A stretch of 64,000 nt of DNA, taken from the NCBI GenBank assembly GCA_015680685.1, contig MNCI01006837.1, positions 432,735-496,734 of the forward strand, given 5' to 3'. Origin of the DNA: Gnetum montanum. Its lineage: Eukaryota; Streptophyta; Gnetopsida; Gnetales; Gnetaceae. Below, piece after piece: positions 24,481 to 35,880 of this stretch (its first letter is position 1; every line of letters begins with the position of its first letter). The position numbers and the translations under genes were made by a program. The notes below the pieces were generated by a model. It made no database searches. It saw only the letters and a list, made by a program, of their open reading frames with translations, and was not told where the DNA came from.

Positions 24481-24958
24481 TATGGCCCAAAATGGCCTAA
24501 AACTATGCTACGCTATGGCCTGAAACGACCTAAAACTAGATAAGGCCTATAATGGCCTAAAACTATGCTACGTTACGGCCCAAAATGGCCTAAAACTAGC
24601 AATGGCTCGCAATGGCCTAAAACTATGCTCCACTATGGCCCAAAATGGCCTAAAACTATGTTTCCCATGGCCCGAAATGGCCTAAAACTATGCTACGCTA
24701 TGGCTCAAAATGACCTAAAACTATGCTACACTATGGCTTGAAATGGCCTAAAACTAGCAACGACCCAAAATGACCTAAAACTATGCCTTCCCAAGGCCCG
24801 AAATGGCCTTAAACTATGCTACACTATGGCTTGAAATGACTCAAAACTAGTGATGGCCCGAAACGGCCTAAAACTAGTCCATGGCCCAAAATGGTCTAAA
24901 ACTAGCAGTGGCCCAACATGGCCTAAAACTAGCAAAGGCTCGAAATGGCCTAAAACTA
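24481..24958 (+). repeat. Short tandem array, protease side, element C
   Basis: About nineteen units of 20-34 bp. The core is CGAAATGGCCTAAAACTA, and alternate units are followed by TGCTACGCTATGGCC or GCAATGGCC. This is the longest array of its type in the window. Confidence 0.85.
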
Positions 24959-25129
24959 AAACATGAAAGCATGGAGATTTTGCATAAGCTTAGCACATAG
25001 ACAATGCATAAGTTAGCGTGGAATCGATTTCTTTTCCAAAATTTTCCTCTTTATTCAAAACTTTTGTCTTTTAGACAATGTTTGTAAAAATTTTATAAAA
25101 ATTAAAAATTTCAAAAAAACCCCATGCTG

Positions 25130-28100
25130 TCATGGGTTGTCTCTACCTGCATCATCTTCATCATTCGCTTCTACATCACCCCCTTCTACATCGCCTTCCC
25201 CTGCATTGTCCTATGCCACCCCTTCATTCCTGCCCTCTACGGGCTTTGCGCCACCATCTGGAACCTACATTGTAGGAATGAAGTAGTCAGCTAGGGCAAC
25301 ACACGCAAACTACAACAAAGCACAAGCATTAACACAATAGAAGGCAACTGACCTGAGAAGGACCTGCATCCATCTTGAAGGGTATCTAGTCTAAACCGAG
25401 CCCAAGGTGATGCCAGACCTCCTTTGTCGTGATATCCACCCAATGCCTATTGCTAGGTTCAGCATCTGCAGTAGCCTTCTCCTTTTCGGCGATCATCCAT
25501 CTCGGTGGTCCTAAAGAAAAGGAGGCAATTGTGGTCTCACCTATGGAAAGGTCCACTTCCTATTCAGGAGATTCCGTGACCTTTACCTGCTCTTTGAACT
25601 TGTCATAGGCCTCAAAAACGTCAATGACACCTACAAATGCCTTATAGGTAAACACCTCCATAGTAGCGTCCGTATACATTTTACGATAGGTGACACATTC
25701 CAATTTATACATGTGTTTATGATTTTTTTGGAACTAGCCCCATTCGTAAACCCTGGCATTGCAATCTTTCCAATCCTGGCTCTTCTGGGCCAACAAGTCC
25801 ATTTGCATCTGTTGTTCTATTATTTCATGGGTGGCTTCATTGTTTTGATGCATGACTGTCCAAAATCTGGCATGATCTAACACAACCATGCACCAATCCT
25901 CGTTATTAGTATCATGGACTATGAGGAATTCATTCCTCGATTTGAGGTCTTTCACCTCAGCACTCAGGTCAGCCTTCCCTTGCTCATCTTTTTGGACCCA
26001 TTTCCACAGGTCTTCGTTGACGCGCTTATACTCCCATAAGGAGCAAGCCGAGTGCAAAGCACATTTGCAAGCCTCGTCGTATGCGCGACGAGACACCTTG
26101 GTCACTTCAGGTAGGAATGTAGGCATGGCATCGACTTCCAAAGGTCGTGTTGGGTCCCATTTGAGTCGAGAAGCTGTTACAACTTAAAGAGCATATTAGT
26201 CGCATTAGCGTAGCAAAGTTAGCAAAACTCAAAGCATCTAACATAGCAACATGAAAGCACCTAGCGCTACTACTTACCCACTTCAGGGTCAACCTGTTGA
26301 AGATGGTCAATCATGTCGTCAACGACCCCCTGCATAAATGTAAATTTATCAAGGGTCTTGGCCCATGACTCCACACAAATTAGAGGAGGCCTTGCAATGT
26401 GAACAGTGGTGTTTGTCATATAACTAAATGTGTCAGCAATGACCAATCCTGGCTCTTCTGGGCCAACAAGTCCATTTGCATCTATTGTTCTATTATTTCA
26501 TGGGTGGCTTCATTGTTCTGATGCATGACTATCCAAAATCTGGCATAATCTATCACAACCGTGCACCAATCCTCGTTATTAGTATCATGAACTATGAGGA
26601 ATTTGTTCCTCGATTTGAGGTCTTTCACCTTAGCACTTAGATCAGCCTTCCCTTGCTCAGCTTTTTGGACCCATTTTCACAGGTCTTCGTTGACGCGCTT
26701 ATACTCCCACAAGGAGCGAGCTGAGTGCAAAGCACATTTACAAGCCTCGTCGTATGCACAACGAGACACCTTGGTCACTTCAAGTAGGAATGTAGACATG
26801 GCATCGACTTTCAAAGGTCGTGTCGGGTCCCATTTGAGTCGAGAAGCTGTTACAACATAAAGAGCATATTAGTCGCATTAGTGTAGCAAAGTTAGCAAAA
26901 CTCAACGCATCTAGCATAGCAACATGAAAGCACCTAACACTACTACTTACCCACTTCAGGGTCAACCTACTGAAGATGGTCAATCATGTCGTCAACAACC
27001 CCCTACATAAACATAAATTTGTCAAGGGTCTTGGCCCATGGTTCCACATGAATCAGAGGAGGCCCTGCAATGTGAACAGTGGTGTTTGTCATATAACTAA
27101 ACGTGTCAGCAATGACCAAAATGGACTATGACAAAGCAGATATGCTATTAAATCCACCTGCGTCTGATTGTAGTTCCCCTCCCTTCTAATTCAAACTGAT
27201 GGCAACATCCTTGGCAGAAGTCCCTTCTAGGTCGATGTGGGCTTCTTCTTTATTTACTAGCGCTTTTCCATTTGAGTCACCAGCATCCTCTTTATTCACT
27301 GGAGACTCCTTGTCATCTCCAAAAATGTCCTCCTCATTAATAGGAGGATTCTGCCTAATAACAAGAGCCCCTACCTTAGCGATAGGAGCTCTTTCCCTCT
27401 TGACTAGAGCCCTTTCTTCCGAGATTGGGGCCTTTGTGTCTTTACCTGTTGTCCCCGTCTTAGGGGCTGACACCTCTTTGTCACCTTCTTCTTCTTCCTC
27501 TTCTTCCTCTAACAGCCAAGAAACATGTTTGCGTTAACCTAAAATAGGTTAGCTTAAAGTAGGTGCTATGCTACGCTACGTTATCTAGTGTAGCACAGCG
27601 TAGCAGGCATTAACAAAGTAGGCAAAGAAATAAACATGAAAAAAAGTGTTTACAAATGGGGGGTTGTGTCCTCTATAGTTTAAACTGTAGTCTCCACCCC
27701 TCCTCTTCCTCTGTGTGAAGGGTTTCCTTAGTTGAAGCAGGCCTCTTTCACTGCAACTTGGTGGCCACTGTTTCAGCAATGAGACATTTCCCCTGTGATA
27801 TGCTACCGGTGGCAGTAGGGGGTACCTCTCCTACGTTGTCTTGGCCATGAAAGTTACGGCCACCCGATTATTTCTAGGGGATCTTGGACTAGGGTGGTCC
27901 GGAGGATTTGGCAGATCCACAATTTGGAAATCTAGTTGCAATTTCGTAGTATCCAAGCCCCATTCTCATGGACCACCATAAAATCTATGAAACACTTCAG
28001 ATAGGCTATAGAAAAGGCATAATGTATATTGGAACGGGACTTCAGCTTCTTATGGAGCCCCAAGATTTCAGCCTACAAGCCTTTACACAGAAACCTGGCC

Positions 28101-30201
28101 CAATTGTAGCGAGCCCCCTCTTCCATGACCTCAAGCATTACTCAGGCTTGCTCAATTCCAAGGACCTTCCCTTGGGAAAGTAGATAAGGGAAGGCGTGAG
28201 AACAGAAGATGGGGTAAACCTCTCTAGCAGGTCCCACCCTGACCTTCTCCATAGGAATCCCCTTTCGCTCTTTGGGCATCCTTATCCACTCCATGATGTC
28301 TTTCTTCTAAAGGTTTAACTCCTTCTTGTACTTTGACCCTATGAGGATGTCATTGGTAGGGACACCGAAGAGGTCTGCGAATAGCTGGTCATTGATTTCA
28401 ATGACCACCCGCACACCATGTATGCATGTGCGAAAGCAGTCCACCTTGTCAAAAAAGGAGTCCACCAGGGAGAGCATCTCAGCGGCAGGAACGCTTGGAT
28501 TTGAGGCCAGGAACAAATACATAAGCCTAGCGCTTCGAAGATTCTTGACCAAAGATTCCAAGGCCTCGTGGTATATCCAAAGTTGGCGTGCATCTACTTC
28601 TCCATACTTCAAGTAGATGTTTGCCTCCTGGTTCCCGATAGTTATCACCATCACCTCCTAGGACTTCTTTGCCCCTACAATAGTTTGCATAGAAACAATT
28701 AGCATAAAAACACAAAACACTCCAGCATGTTGTACCTACTGCTTAGCTTACTAGGTTTATACGGCAATGGGAATTGTGGGAGAGGAACCAAAACTTTTTC
28801 CATGGGGATCGGCTTGAAGGGTGTCCATCCCTCATCCAACCATCCAAACTCCTTGCATCAACCATAGAGGTTGGGATATTGGTCTATATAGGTGTGGTAT
28901 TCACCCCCACATTGACCTATTACACCTGCATGGATATTCTCAGTAGAAGAGAATTTCTGTAGTGCCATCTTGGCTATGGTAAACACATTCGTATTTCCAT
29001 GAAGCCCTTTTGCATTGATATAAAACCTGGTAGCAAAAAACATAGCGTTAACATTTGGCTAGTGTAGCAAATGTCGCACAATGCAACAAAACATGGCTAC
29101 AAAACTCACCCGCCAGCATAGTAGATGGTTCCTGGTGTGTTTTGGAAGCACATTCCCATATGACGTGCAATAAACAATGTGTTGTAGAGATGGTAGTAGC
29201 TGTACTCAGGCATATCCCAGATCCAAGCCAAATTCCTCAAACTTTGGGGGCGCTGATAGGATCCTTCTCCCTTCCCGTTACTAACTGCCCCATCTCTCAA
29301 ATACCTTAGAATACCCTGGGTTGCCCCAGGCAATAAGGTTTCTAGTATGACGACCGCTACCTCCTCCTCTAAGTGTGACGAAACGATCACACTGAAGTAT
29401 TGGAGGAGGTATTGTAGGAACTTCTGTGCTCCTGTCCTGAACCAGACTACCTGATCTCCCACATGTGTGTGAGAAGGAGAAACATGGGCCATTGGTTTGT
29501 TCAAGTAGCACAAGACCCCTACAATTTCTAAGATAATTAGAACTAGCCTTAGCGCTATCCTATACAACACAATGGCAAGTGTTAGCACCATGAATGAGCA
29601 CAATACACACATAGCGTAGCAAGAATTAGCATTTTAGCGAGCCTGTACATAGCGTAGTAGAAAATGACAAAGCAATAACGTAGTGAAACTAGCCTAGTAT
29701 GGCAACGGAGTGATTAACTCTAGAAAATCGATTAGCACTACACCCTAACAAAAACACGTGTCACACTATCGCATCATGCATGGCCAAACCCTCCTGAGGG
29801 TCCTACGCTATAACATTCGAAAGCCAAGTAACTTAAACTATCCAAACCCCCACGGTTATGACAACTGCAGCAATGGCGGTTTAGGCGACCTTGCATACAA
29901 TGTTAGCGTAGCATTTGTGCATCCGCCATGGCCGAAACGATGACAACAATGGTTAAAGGCCAAACCAACGACAACACAATGACAAAAAACATGGATTACT
30001 GAAACAGAATTACAAAAGTGCAAGCAGAAAATAAAAACGATAACAAAAGCATGAAAAAAATAGAGGAGGCATAGTAGCCTACTAGGTCAATGGCATGTCC
30101 TCCCGCACCATGATGCACATTTGTGTCATGCGTCCTAGGATTTTCTTTACCTCCTCAACCTTTGTGAGCACCAAGTGAGTGCGTTCTTTCTTTGGAGCCA
30201 T
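25130..30201 (-). pseudogene. Multi-exon antisense gene carried by element C (HAD phosphatase-like N-terminal region)
   Basis: The ATG at 30201 opens MAPKKERTHL. Exon 1 is 30201-30083, exon 2 is 29559-29110 and exon 3 is 29026-28752 (119, 450 and 275 bp). These lengths and the GT-AG borders are identical to the copy in D. Exon 4 starts at 28674. Exon 2 aligns with the FCP1/NIF-type HAD domain: LVLIILEIVG (motif I position), WFRTGAQKFLQYLL and YNTLFIARH...NTPGT. The middle region keeps GVRVVIEINDQLFADLFGVP. Further exons include an E/K-rich low-complexity one (27473-27186), a charged coiled-coil (about 26150-25740) and an acidic tail ending at 25130. The coiled-coil exon lies in a 673-bp tandem duplication. 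Stops such as TAG at the start of exon 4 (CAG in D) show that it is a pseudogene now. Function unknown. Confidence 0.65.
25770..27115. repeat. 673-bp tandem duplication inside the antisense gene of C
   Basis: Units 25770-26442 and 26443-27115 have the same length and differ at a few percent of positions. Each holds the coiled-coil exon start, the preceding intron and part of the exon before. D has a single copy, so the duplication happened in C or its recent ancestors. Confidence 0.9.
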
Positions 30202-30353
30202 CGTCCTGCTTGCAAAAGTTTCCTCGTTGCTATTCAAAAAACTGCCTCTCTCTATTAGCACTATCGCTCTACACTCCGAAATCTCTTTGTGCTTTGAATG
30301 TGGGCTCTATGCTCTTACGGTGAGAATGACAAGCTTACCAAGGTTTAATCCCT

Positions 30354-30360
30354 ATTTATG
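30354..30360 (-). promoter_or_regulatory. Putative TATA box of the antisense gene in C
   Basis: On the minus strand CATAAATAGGGATTAAACC lies about 155 bp upstream of the ATG. D has CTATAAGTA at the equivalent distance, and both are flanked by a GGTTAAACC/GGATTAAACC sequence, here on the plus strand GGTTTAAT. This is support for a dedicated promoter, not proof. Confidence 0.5.
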
Positions 30361-30552
30361 ACCGTAATGGTAGGAAAGGAAAACTTGCCATTCTCTCTCT
30401 TCATTTAATGTGGGGTTTTCCGTGCAGCGTAGCATGCCCACCATGACATCGTGGCATTATTGGCAATTAATATAGACGAATCTAGATGAAAGATCTTGAC
30501 ACGATTCGAGCTAACTATTTGCTTTCCAGAAAAAAAATACATATTTACAACT

Positions 30553-30890
30553 TTACCGATTCAGAAAGACCTTAAACTAGCAATCTTAACATAGCTACAA
30601 CTTTACCAGTCTGAAAAGACCTTAAACTAGCAACATTAGCATAGTTACAACTTTACCAGTCCGAAAAGACCTTAAACTAGCAACCTTAGTGTAGTTTCAA
30701 CTTTACTAGTTCGAAAAGACCTTAAACTAGCAATCTTAGCATAGTTATAATTCTAGTGATCCGGAAAGACCTTAAACTAGCATTCCTAGCATAGTGTTTC
30801 ACTCTAGTTAGTAGTCTGGAAAGACCTTAAACTAGTAGTTTTGATCTGTTACACGTTTGTAGTCCGCAATGACGTTAAACTAGTAGTTTC
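30553..30890 (+). repeat. Short tandem array, RT side, element C
   Basis: Seven to eight units of about 45-60 bp with core AGTCCGAAAAGACCTTAAACTAGCA, separated by ATCTTAGCATAGTTACAACTTTACC-like spacers. The array lies between the antisense gene's promoter and RT. Confidence 0.85.
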
Positions 30891-31138
30891 ACGTTTCCAC
30901 ACTAGCAAATTTGCATTTTTTTTAGTTCCATGTTCTCACATCGACAGTTTTACATTTTTACATTTTTTCTTTTAGTAGTTTTGCATCTCCATGCCTTAGC
31001 AGTCTGTCATAACCTCGAACGGACAGATTTTAATCTTTATATCATACTTACACACTATCGCTACTTTGCAAGTTTTTGCTATACACAATTACTGTGAACA
31101 AGTGTCTCCTAAACAAACTCTCCTTTCATTTTGGAAAG

Positions 31139-33861
31139 TTGAGCAAAAAATGGAAATCGATCGCAATCTCTCCACACCTTTAGCTTTAGCAGGTCCACAT
31201 GGCACTTTGGCATCCGTAGAAACATCCCTAGATTGGCCTGAGCATCTAGTCTGAACCCTAGATTTAGAGGCTGGGATGTAACTGAGGACCCTCTCATTGA
31301 GATGCCTATGACCACATCCAAGGCAGAAGTAAGAACGTTAAAACTTAGTTCCTTCTTAGATGTGCAAACACACAAATATGTAGCCAAAATTCTGCAAGAC
31401 AACATTAAAGTCTTCGCATGGTCATACAGTGACATGCTAGGTTTAGATCTAAGGCTAATACAACACAACATCATCCTAGACCTGTGCATGAAGGCAATCA
31501 AATAGAAAGCTCATAAGGTTAAACTAGAAATTGCACTAGCCATGTGGGATGAAATCACCAAGCTATACCAAGCTGGTTTCATCTGGGCAGTTGATTACTC
31601 GGAATGGGTGTCTAACACCGTTGTAGTTTCTAAGAAAACAGGAGGAATACAGATCTGTATAGATTTTTGGAATCTGAACAAGGCAACAATCAAAGGCGAT
31701 CCCACTTTCGAGCATCGATCAACTCATCGACACTACGGCTGGTCATGCTCTATTATCCTTCATGGATGGTTTCTCTGGCTATAACCAAATTCACATTAAC
31801 GAAGAACATTAGTTAACAACAACCTTCATGACCCCATGGGGTACCTTTTGTTACACCATGATGCCTTTTGGGCTTAAGAATGACGAAGCGATCTACTAGC
31901 GAGCCATGGCCTACATCTTTAGTGACTACATCTTAGAAATGCTAAATGACTACGTGGATGATATAGTGGTTAAATCTAAAAAAGCCGCTGATCACCCACA
32001 AGATCTAGGGGTAGTCCTCAAGTGTTATCAAATGCATGATTTGCACCTCAATCCTAAAAAGTGTGTCTTTGGGGTGAGAACCAGACGCATGTTAGGGTTT
32101 ATAGTATTAGAGGTTGGAATACAGGTGGACCTTGACAAAGTTAAGGCCATCGTCAACCTAGCACCTCCTACGAACCTTAAGGAATTGTGTGGGTTGCAAG
32201 GTAGGGCACAGTTCATCCGAAGGTTTATAGCAAGGTTAAATGACAAGTTACACCCCATGTAACATCTTCTAAAGAAAGGGATTAACTTCAAATGGATAAC
32301 TCAATGTCAACAAGCCTTCGATGACTTGAAGAAAGAGCTTTTGCGCCTCCCAACTATGCATCCGCCACAAAGAGATAAGCCTTTTTTTGTCTACCTTGCC
32401 ATCTCCGATACATCTATCGTAGCACTGTTATGTCAGAAACGAGATGACAGATCTGATATACCAGTGTATTATTTGAGTCATCCATTAATGGCGCATAAAG
32501 TGAAGTACAACGAAGTAGAGAGGAATTGCCTTACCTTAGTATTTGTGTTAAACAAGTGGAGGCATTACCTGTTTCACAATATAATTAACATCATTTGAAA
32601 AAGCAACATACTCCGGGCTATCACTAACAACCTATATGAAAGTAGCAGGATAGCCCAATGGAAGGATAGCCCAATGGAAAGCAATAACCACAGAGTTTGG
32701 CTTACACTATGTGAGCCAATTGTCGACGAAGGGTCAAGTCATAGCGACCCAACTGACAGCCTCACCCGTCGATGACAAAGTAACCATAGATCTTGAATTC
32801 CCAAATGAGCATGTTCGCACTATCAATGTCATTCCATCACATCTCGAAGCTACCTTACACTTCGACGATTCCTCGACCACACGAGGAGGTAGTGCAGCCG
32901 CCATCATTACGTTCCCCTCTAGGGAGATGCATCCTTTTGCTTATCGCTTTACATTCCCCTACACGAACAACGTGGCAGAATATGAGGGGCTACTCAGAGG
33001 CCTCTTAGTTGCCCGAAAACTACGCATACAGCACCTAGTGATTCGCGAAGATTCATAACTAGTTGTGAATCAAATCACCAAGGTCTATGCCTACAAAGGT
33101 ACACATTTGCAATCCTATTGTGATCTAGCAAAAAGCCTGCTCAAACAATTTGCAACTACGGATGTGCAACACATGCCACGCAACGAGAACACCATAGCAA
33201 ATGGCTTAGCCACCCTAGCACTAAATATTCCACCACATTTTTTTGCAAGTATGCCGACTTCGATTGTCGAATGTACTGAGCCTATCACTCAAGCAGGACA
33301 CGTGGCCTTTATCAATGCCACAGATACCCAGGAGTGGTACATCAACATTAAAGCCTGCCTGCAACACGGTGAGCCCCTGAGTGGATTGACATCTGCCCAG
33401 AGAGATATGATCCGTAAGCATGCTTGGCAATATATGCTCATGGGAGACAACGCCCTGTGCAAGTGCTCCCATGACAAGATACTGCTAGCATGCGTAAACG
33501 AAGGGGAAGTGCAGAAGGTTGTTAATGAGGTGCATAAGGGACTATGTGGTGGACACATAGCACCTAGGGCTATGGCTACAAAAATCAGACGCCTAGGGTA
33601 CTACTAGCCCCATATGGAGCCTGATTACCAAAGCAAGCAACGAAAAAAAATCATGCAAATGCACATCAATGGCCAATATATAAGGGAGACCTCATCCTCA
33701 AGGTTGTTCGTGAACATGTGAACAAATTTTCAGCCAACTAGGAAGGCCCATATATGGTCACCAAAGCCTTTGGGAATGGAGCCTTCAAGCTAGCGAACAT
33801 GGACGGCAACGAGTTCATAAATCCAGTGAATCACTCATACTTCAAGCCATACTACATCTGA
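31139..33861 (+). pseudogene. pol of element C: RT, RNase H, archaeal-type RNase H, deleted integrase
   Basis: The alignable part begins after TTTTGGAAAG at a position equivalent to the splice acceptors of B and D. RT (about 31530-32270) keeps DYVDDIVVKS near 31950 but has stops and frame changes. The first RNase H (32370-32600) has YLAISDTSIVALLCQK, with serine where active RNase H has aspartate. The archaeal-type RNase H (about 32850-33240) has FDDSST, NNVAEYEGLL and PRNENTIANGLATLA. The integrase HHCC start is present (GLCGGHIAPRAM). After RRLGYY at about 33605 the sequence jumps to the C-terminal KGDLILKVV region, deleting the rest of the finger and the whole DDE core. The element cannot be autonomous. 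Confidence 0.85.
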
Positions 33862-33879
33862 AACATTAACGTAGTAAGC

Positions 33880-34245
33880 ATCGTCCACTACGACGTAAAA
33901 CTGGCAAAGGTGGTAATCGTCTGCTATGACATAAAACTGGCACAGCTCATCCGCTATGATGCAAAATTGGCATAGCTCATCTGCTACAACGTAAAACTGG
34001 CACAGCTCATCCGCTATGACATAAAACTAGCACAGCTCATCTACTACGACGTAAAATTGGCAAAGGTGGAAATCATGTGCTACGACGTGAAATTAGCATA
34101 GCTAGTCCGCTATGACTATAAACTGGCACAACACGTCCACTATGACGTTAAACTGGCACATACGATCTACTAGGACCTTAAACCAGCATAGCGGTTTGCT
34201 AGGACTTTAAACCAACACATGGTCTACTAGGACCTTAAACTGGGT
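33880..34245 (+). repeat. Short tandem array downstream of pol, element C
   Basis: About twelve units of 26-33 bp, CATCCGCTATGACATAAAACTGGCACAG and variants, drifting to CTACTAGGACCTTAAAC at the right end. Confidence 0.85.
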
Positions 34246-35517
34246 TCGTGGAACTTCCCCAGTATGCATCTACACCAAGTACACATCAAGCAAGCATGCA
34301 TAGTGCCGATGTGGGGTGGGACATTACAGTTCTAGAATGCAGTTCACAATGCAATGAGAATGTGATCTAGAACATATGCAACACCCCTACTCCTAGCATC
34401 CCCCTGATCCCCCAGAGATGTCGTATGACATCTCACTAATCCCCCGGACCTATCGTCACCATGGCCCATCGCCCTAACGGTAGTTCCTTGGTCAATGCCT
34501 ACTGTTGGAGTTCTAGCAGTATTGTGGCCCAGCCACAATATTGTTACCCCCCAGCTCCCTGCCAGCATCTGGGCTCAAATGACATTCAGCTATGCGGCAG
34601 CCGATCCCATGGTTGAACTGAGAATGCATGCCTCAGGCAGGGATTCCAGAGCATCTGCACTCACAGCAACTCCCCGCTCCTTCGATGCTAGCTCCTCCAC
34701 GCTGAAGCTGCCAAGGCCACCGCTAGCCTTCCTACTTTGGACATCATGCACTAGCAAAGATGTCCAAGAGCTTCAACAATGTCTACAGTAAGCAAGACCT
34801 TTGCCCTCGTTTTACATCATGGATGTTTCTTCTATTTTTCTCTTTGTCATGTTGACAAGGTGCGGACGAAGATGTGTCTCGCCATAGCAACAAGTGCTAC
34901 AGAGTCACGAAGTGATTGTATGAATTAGCTTGGCTATTCTAGAGTGCACATCCTACCCTACCTTCTAAACTCCTTCCCTTCACCCTACTTCTGGCACCTG
35001 TAGTTTCCACTCGCTCCCCTCTTTTACAAGCTTTTTTTTCCAATGCCTATTAAGCCCTCCTATTTGTTCAACTGCAAAACGCATGACGTGCGTAACACAG
35101 CTCGCCACATGGGAAGCATCTGCAAGCAGGTTAAAGACCCCACGCAGATGTAACATAACTCATTCAGGGAAAGAAACACCTGTCCTGCAACAAAGTTGTT
35201 CGCAAATGAAAACAGCAAAATAGCAAAAGGCAAAAGCGTAAGAGAGCATACGTAAGTCGTTCCGCAATCATAGCGTTTCAATGAAAGGTCAAAGGTCAGC
35301 AAAAGCAAAGATAACGACGCGAACGACTCCCTCACGAGCACTCCGACGAGGGATTCTACTAAGTTTCATCTTTATCCTTTTCCTGAACCTTATTTCTCCC
35401 TGCTTTGCCCTTTCCTCCTTACAAAAACCAATGCAACACTCTCAAGCACAGCTAAGTGACATCTTGACGATCACCAAACAACAATGTTAGTGTTTTATCT
35501 TTTGTGGTGTTTTGTAT
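34246..35517 (+). other. 3' untranslated region of element C
   Basis: No supported coding frame. The sequence resembles in outline the 3' regions of B and D: a cysteine/proline-coding-like stretch, then a part with ACACAACTCATTC-type words. Confidence 0.5.
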
Positions 35518-35571
35518 TCTTTGTCAACGTCTCTTGAGCCCATCCTCCAGACGTCGACAAAGAGGAGCCAA
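35518..35571 (+). other. Polypurine tract of element C inside a hairpin
   Basis: ACAAAGAGGAGCCAA precedes the 3' LTR. Arms TCTTTGTCAACGTCT (35518-35532) and AGACGTCGACAAAGA (35549-35563) pair at 14 of 15 positions. Confidence 0.8.
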
Positions 35572-35880
35572 TGAAACACCCTAAATTTCTAAGGCATTCT
35601 TGCTTCACCAGGCCTTGGCAATTCAGGCAGCATCATGGCAGTTCTTCAAGAGATGGATGCTCCGAAGTTCAAACTGTCCAGTTCAGCAAGTGTTCTACTC
35701 TTGGTGTCGATAGGCTCAACGGATTCTCCATCCTACCCACTTGAGCAGTTCATCCAGCCGATAGCCCACACAGAAGCAATGCGAAGACTTGTCAGTGGTG
35801 CTCAAAATGTGCAAAATAGTTTGGCAAGTTTTCTAATCAAGGAGTTTACTACGCTACACCACACTATATAGCATAGCAGG
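35572..35880 (+). repeat. 3' LTR of element C, left part
   Basis: Starts TGAAACACCCTAAATTT like 18419. It is interrupted at GCATAGCAGG by the insertion of element D, and the LTR resumes at 53271. Confidence 0.9.
35876..35880. repeat. Target-site duplication of element D, left (GCAGG)
   Basis: Identical to 53271-53275. Removing D plus one copy restores an LTR colinear with 18715-18740. Confidence 0.9.

Noticed and set aside
24481-24958. CRISPR-like regular array
   Set aside because: Units are degenerate, spacers are not unique and the context is a plant retrotransposon.
29106-29612. 168-codon minus-strand frame as a stand-alone host gene
   Set aside because: It is exon 2 of the antisense gene read through its flanking intron. 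The homologous exon at 45271-45720 and shared splice borders show that it is part of the retroelement gene.
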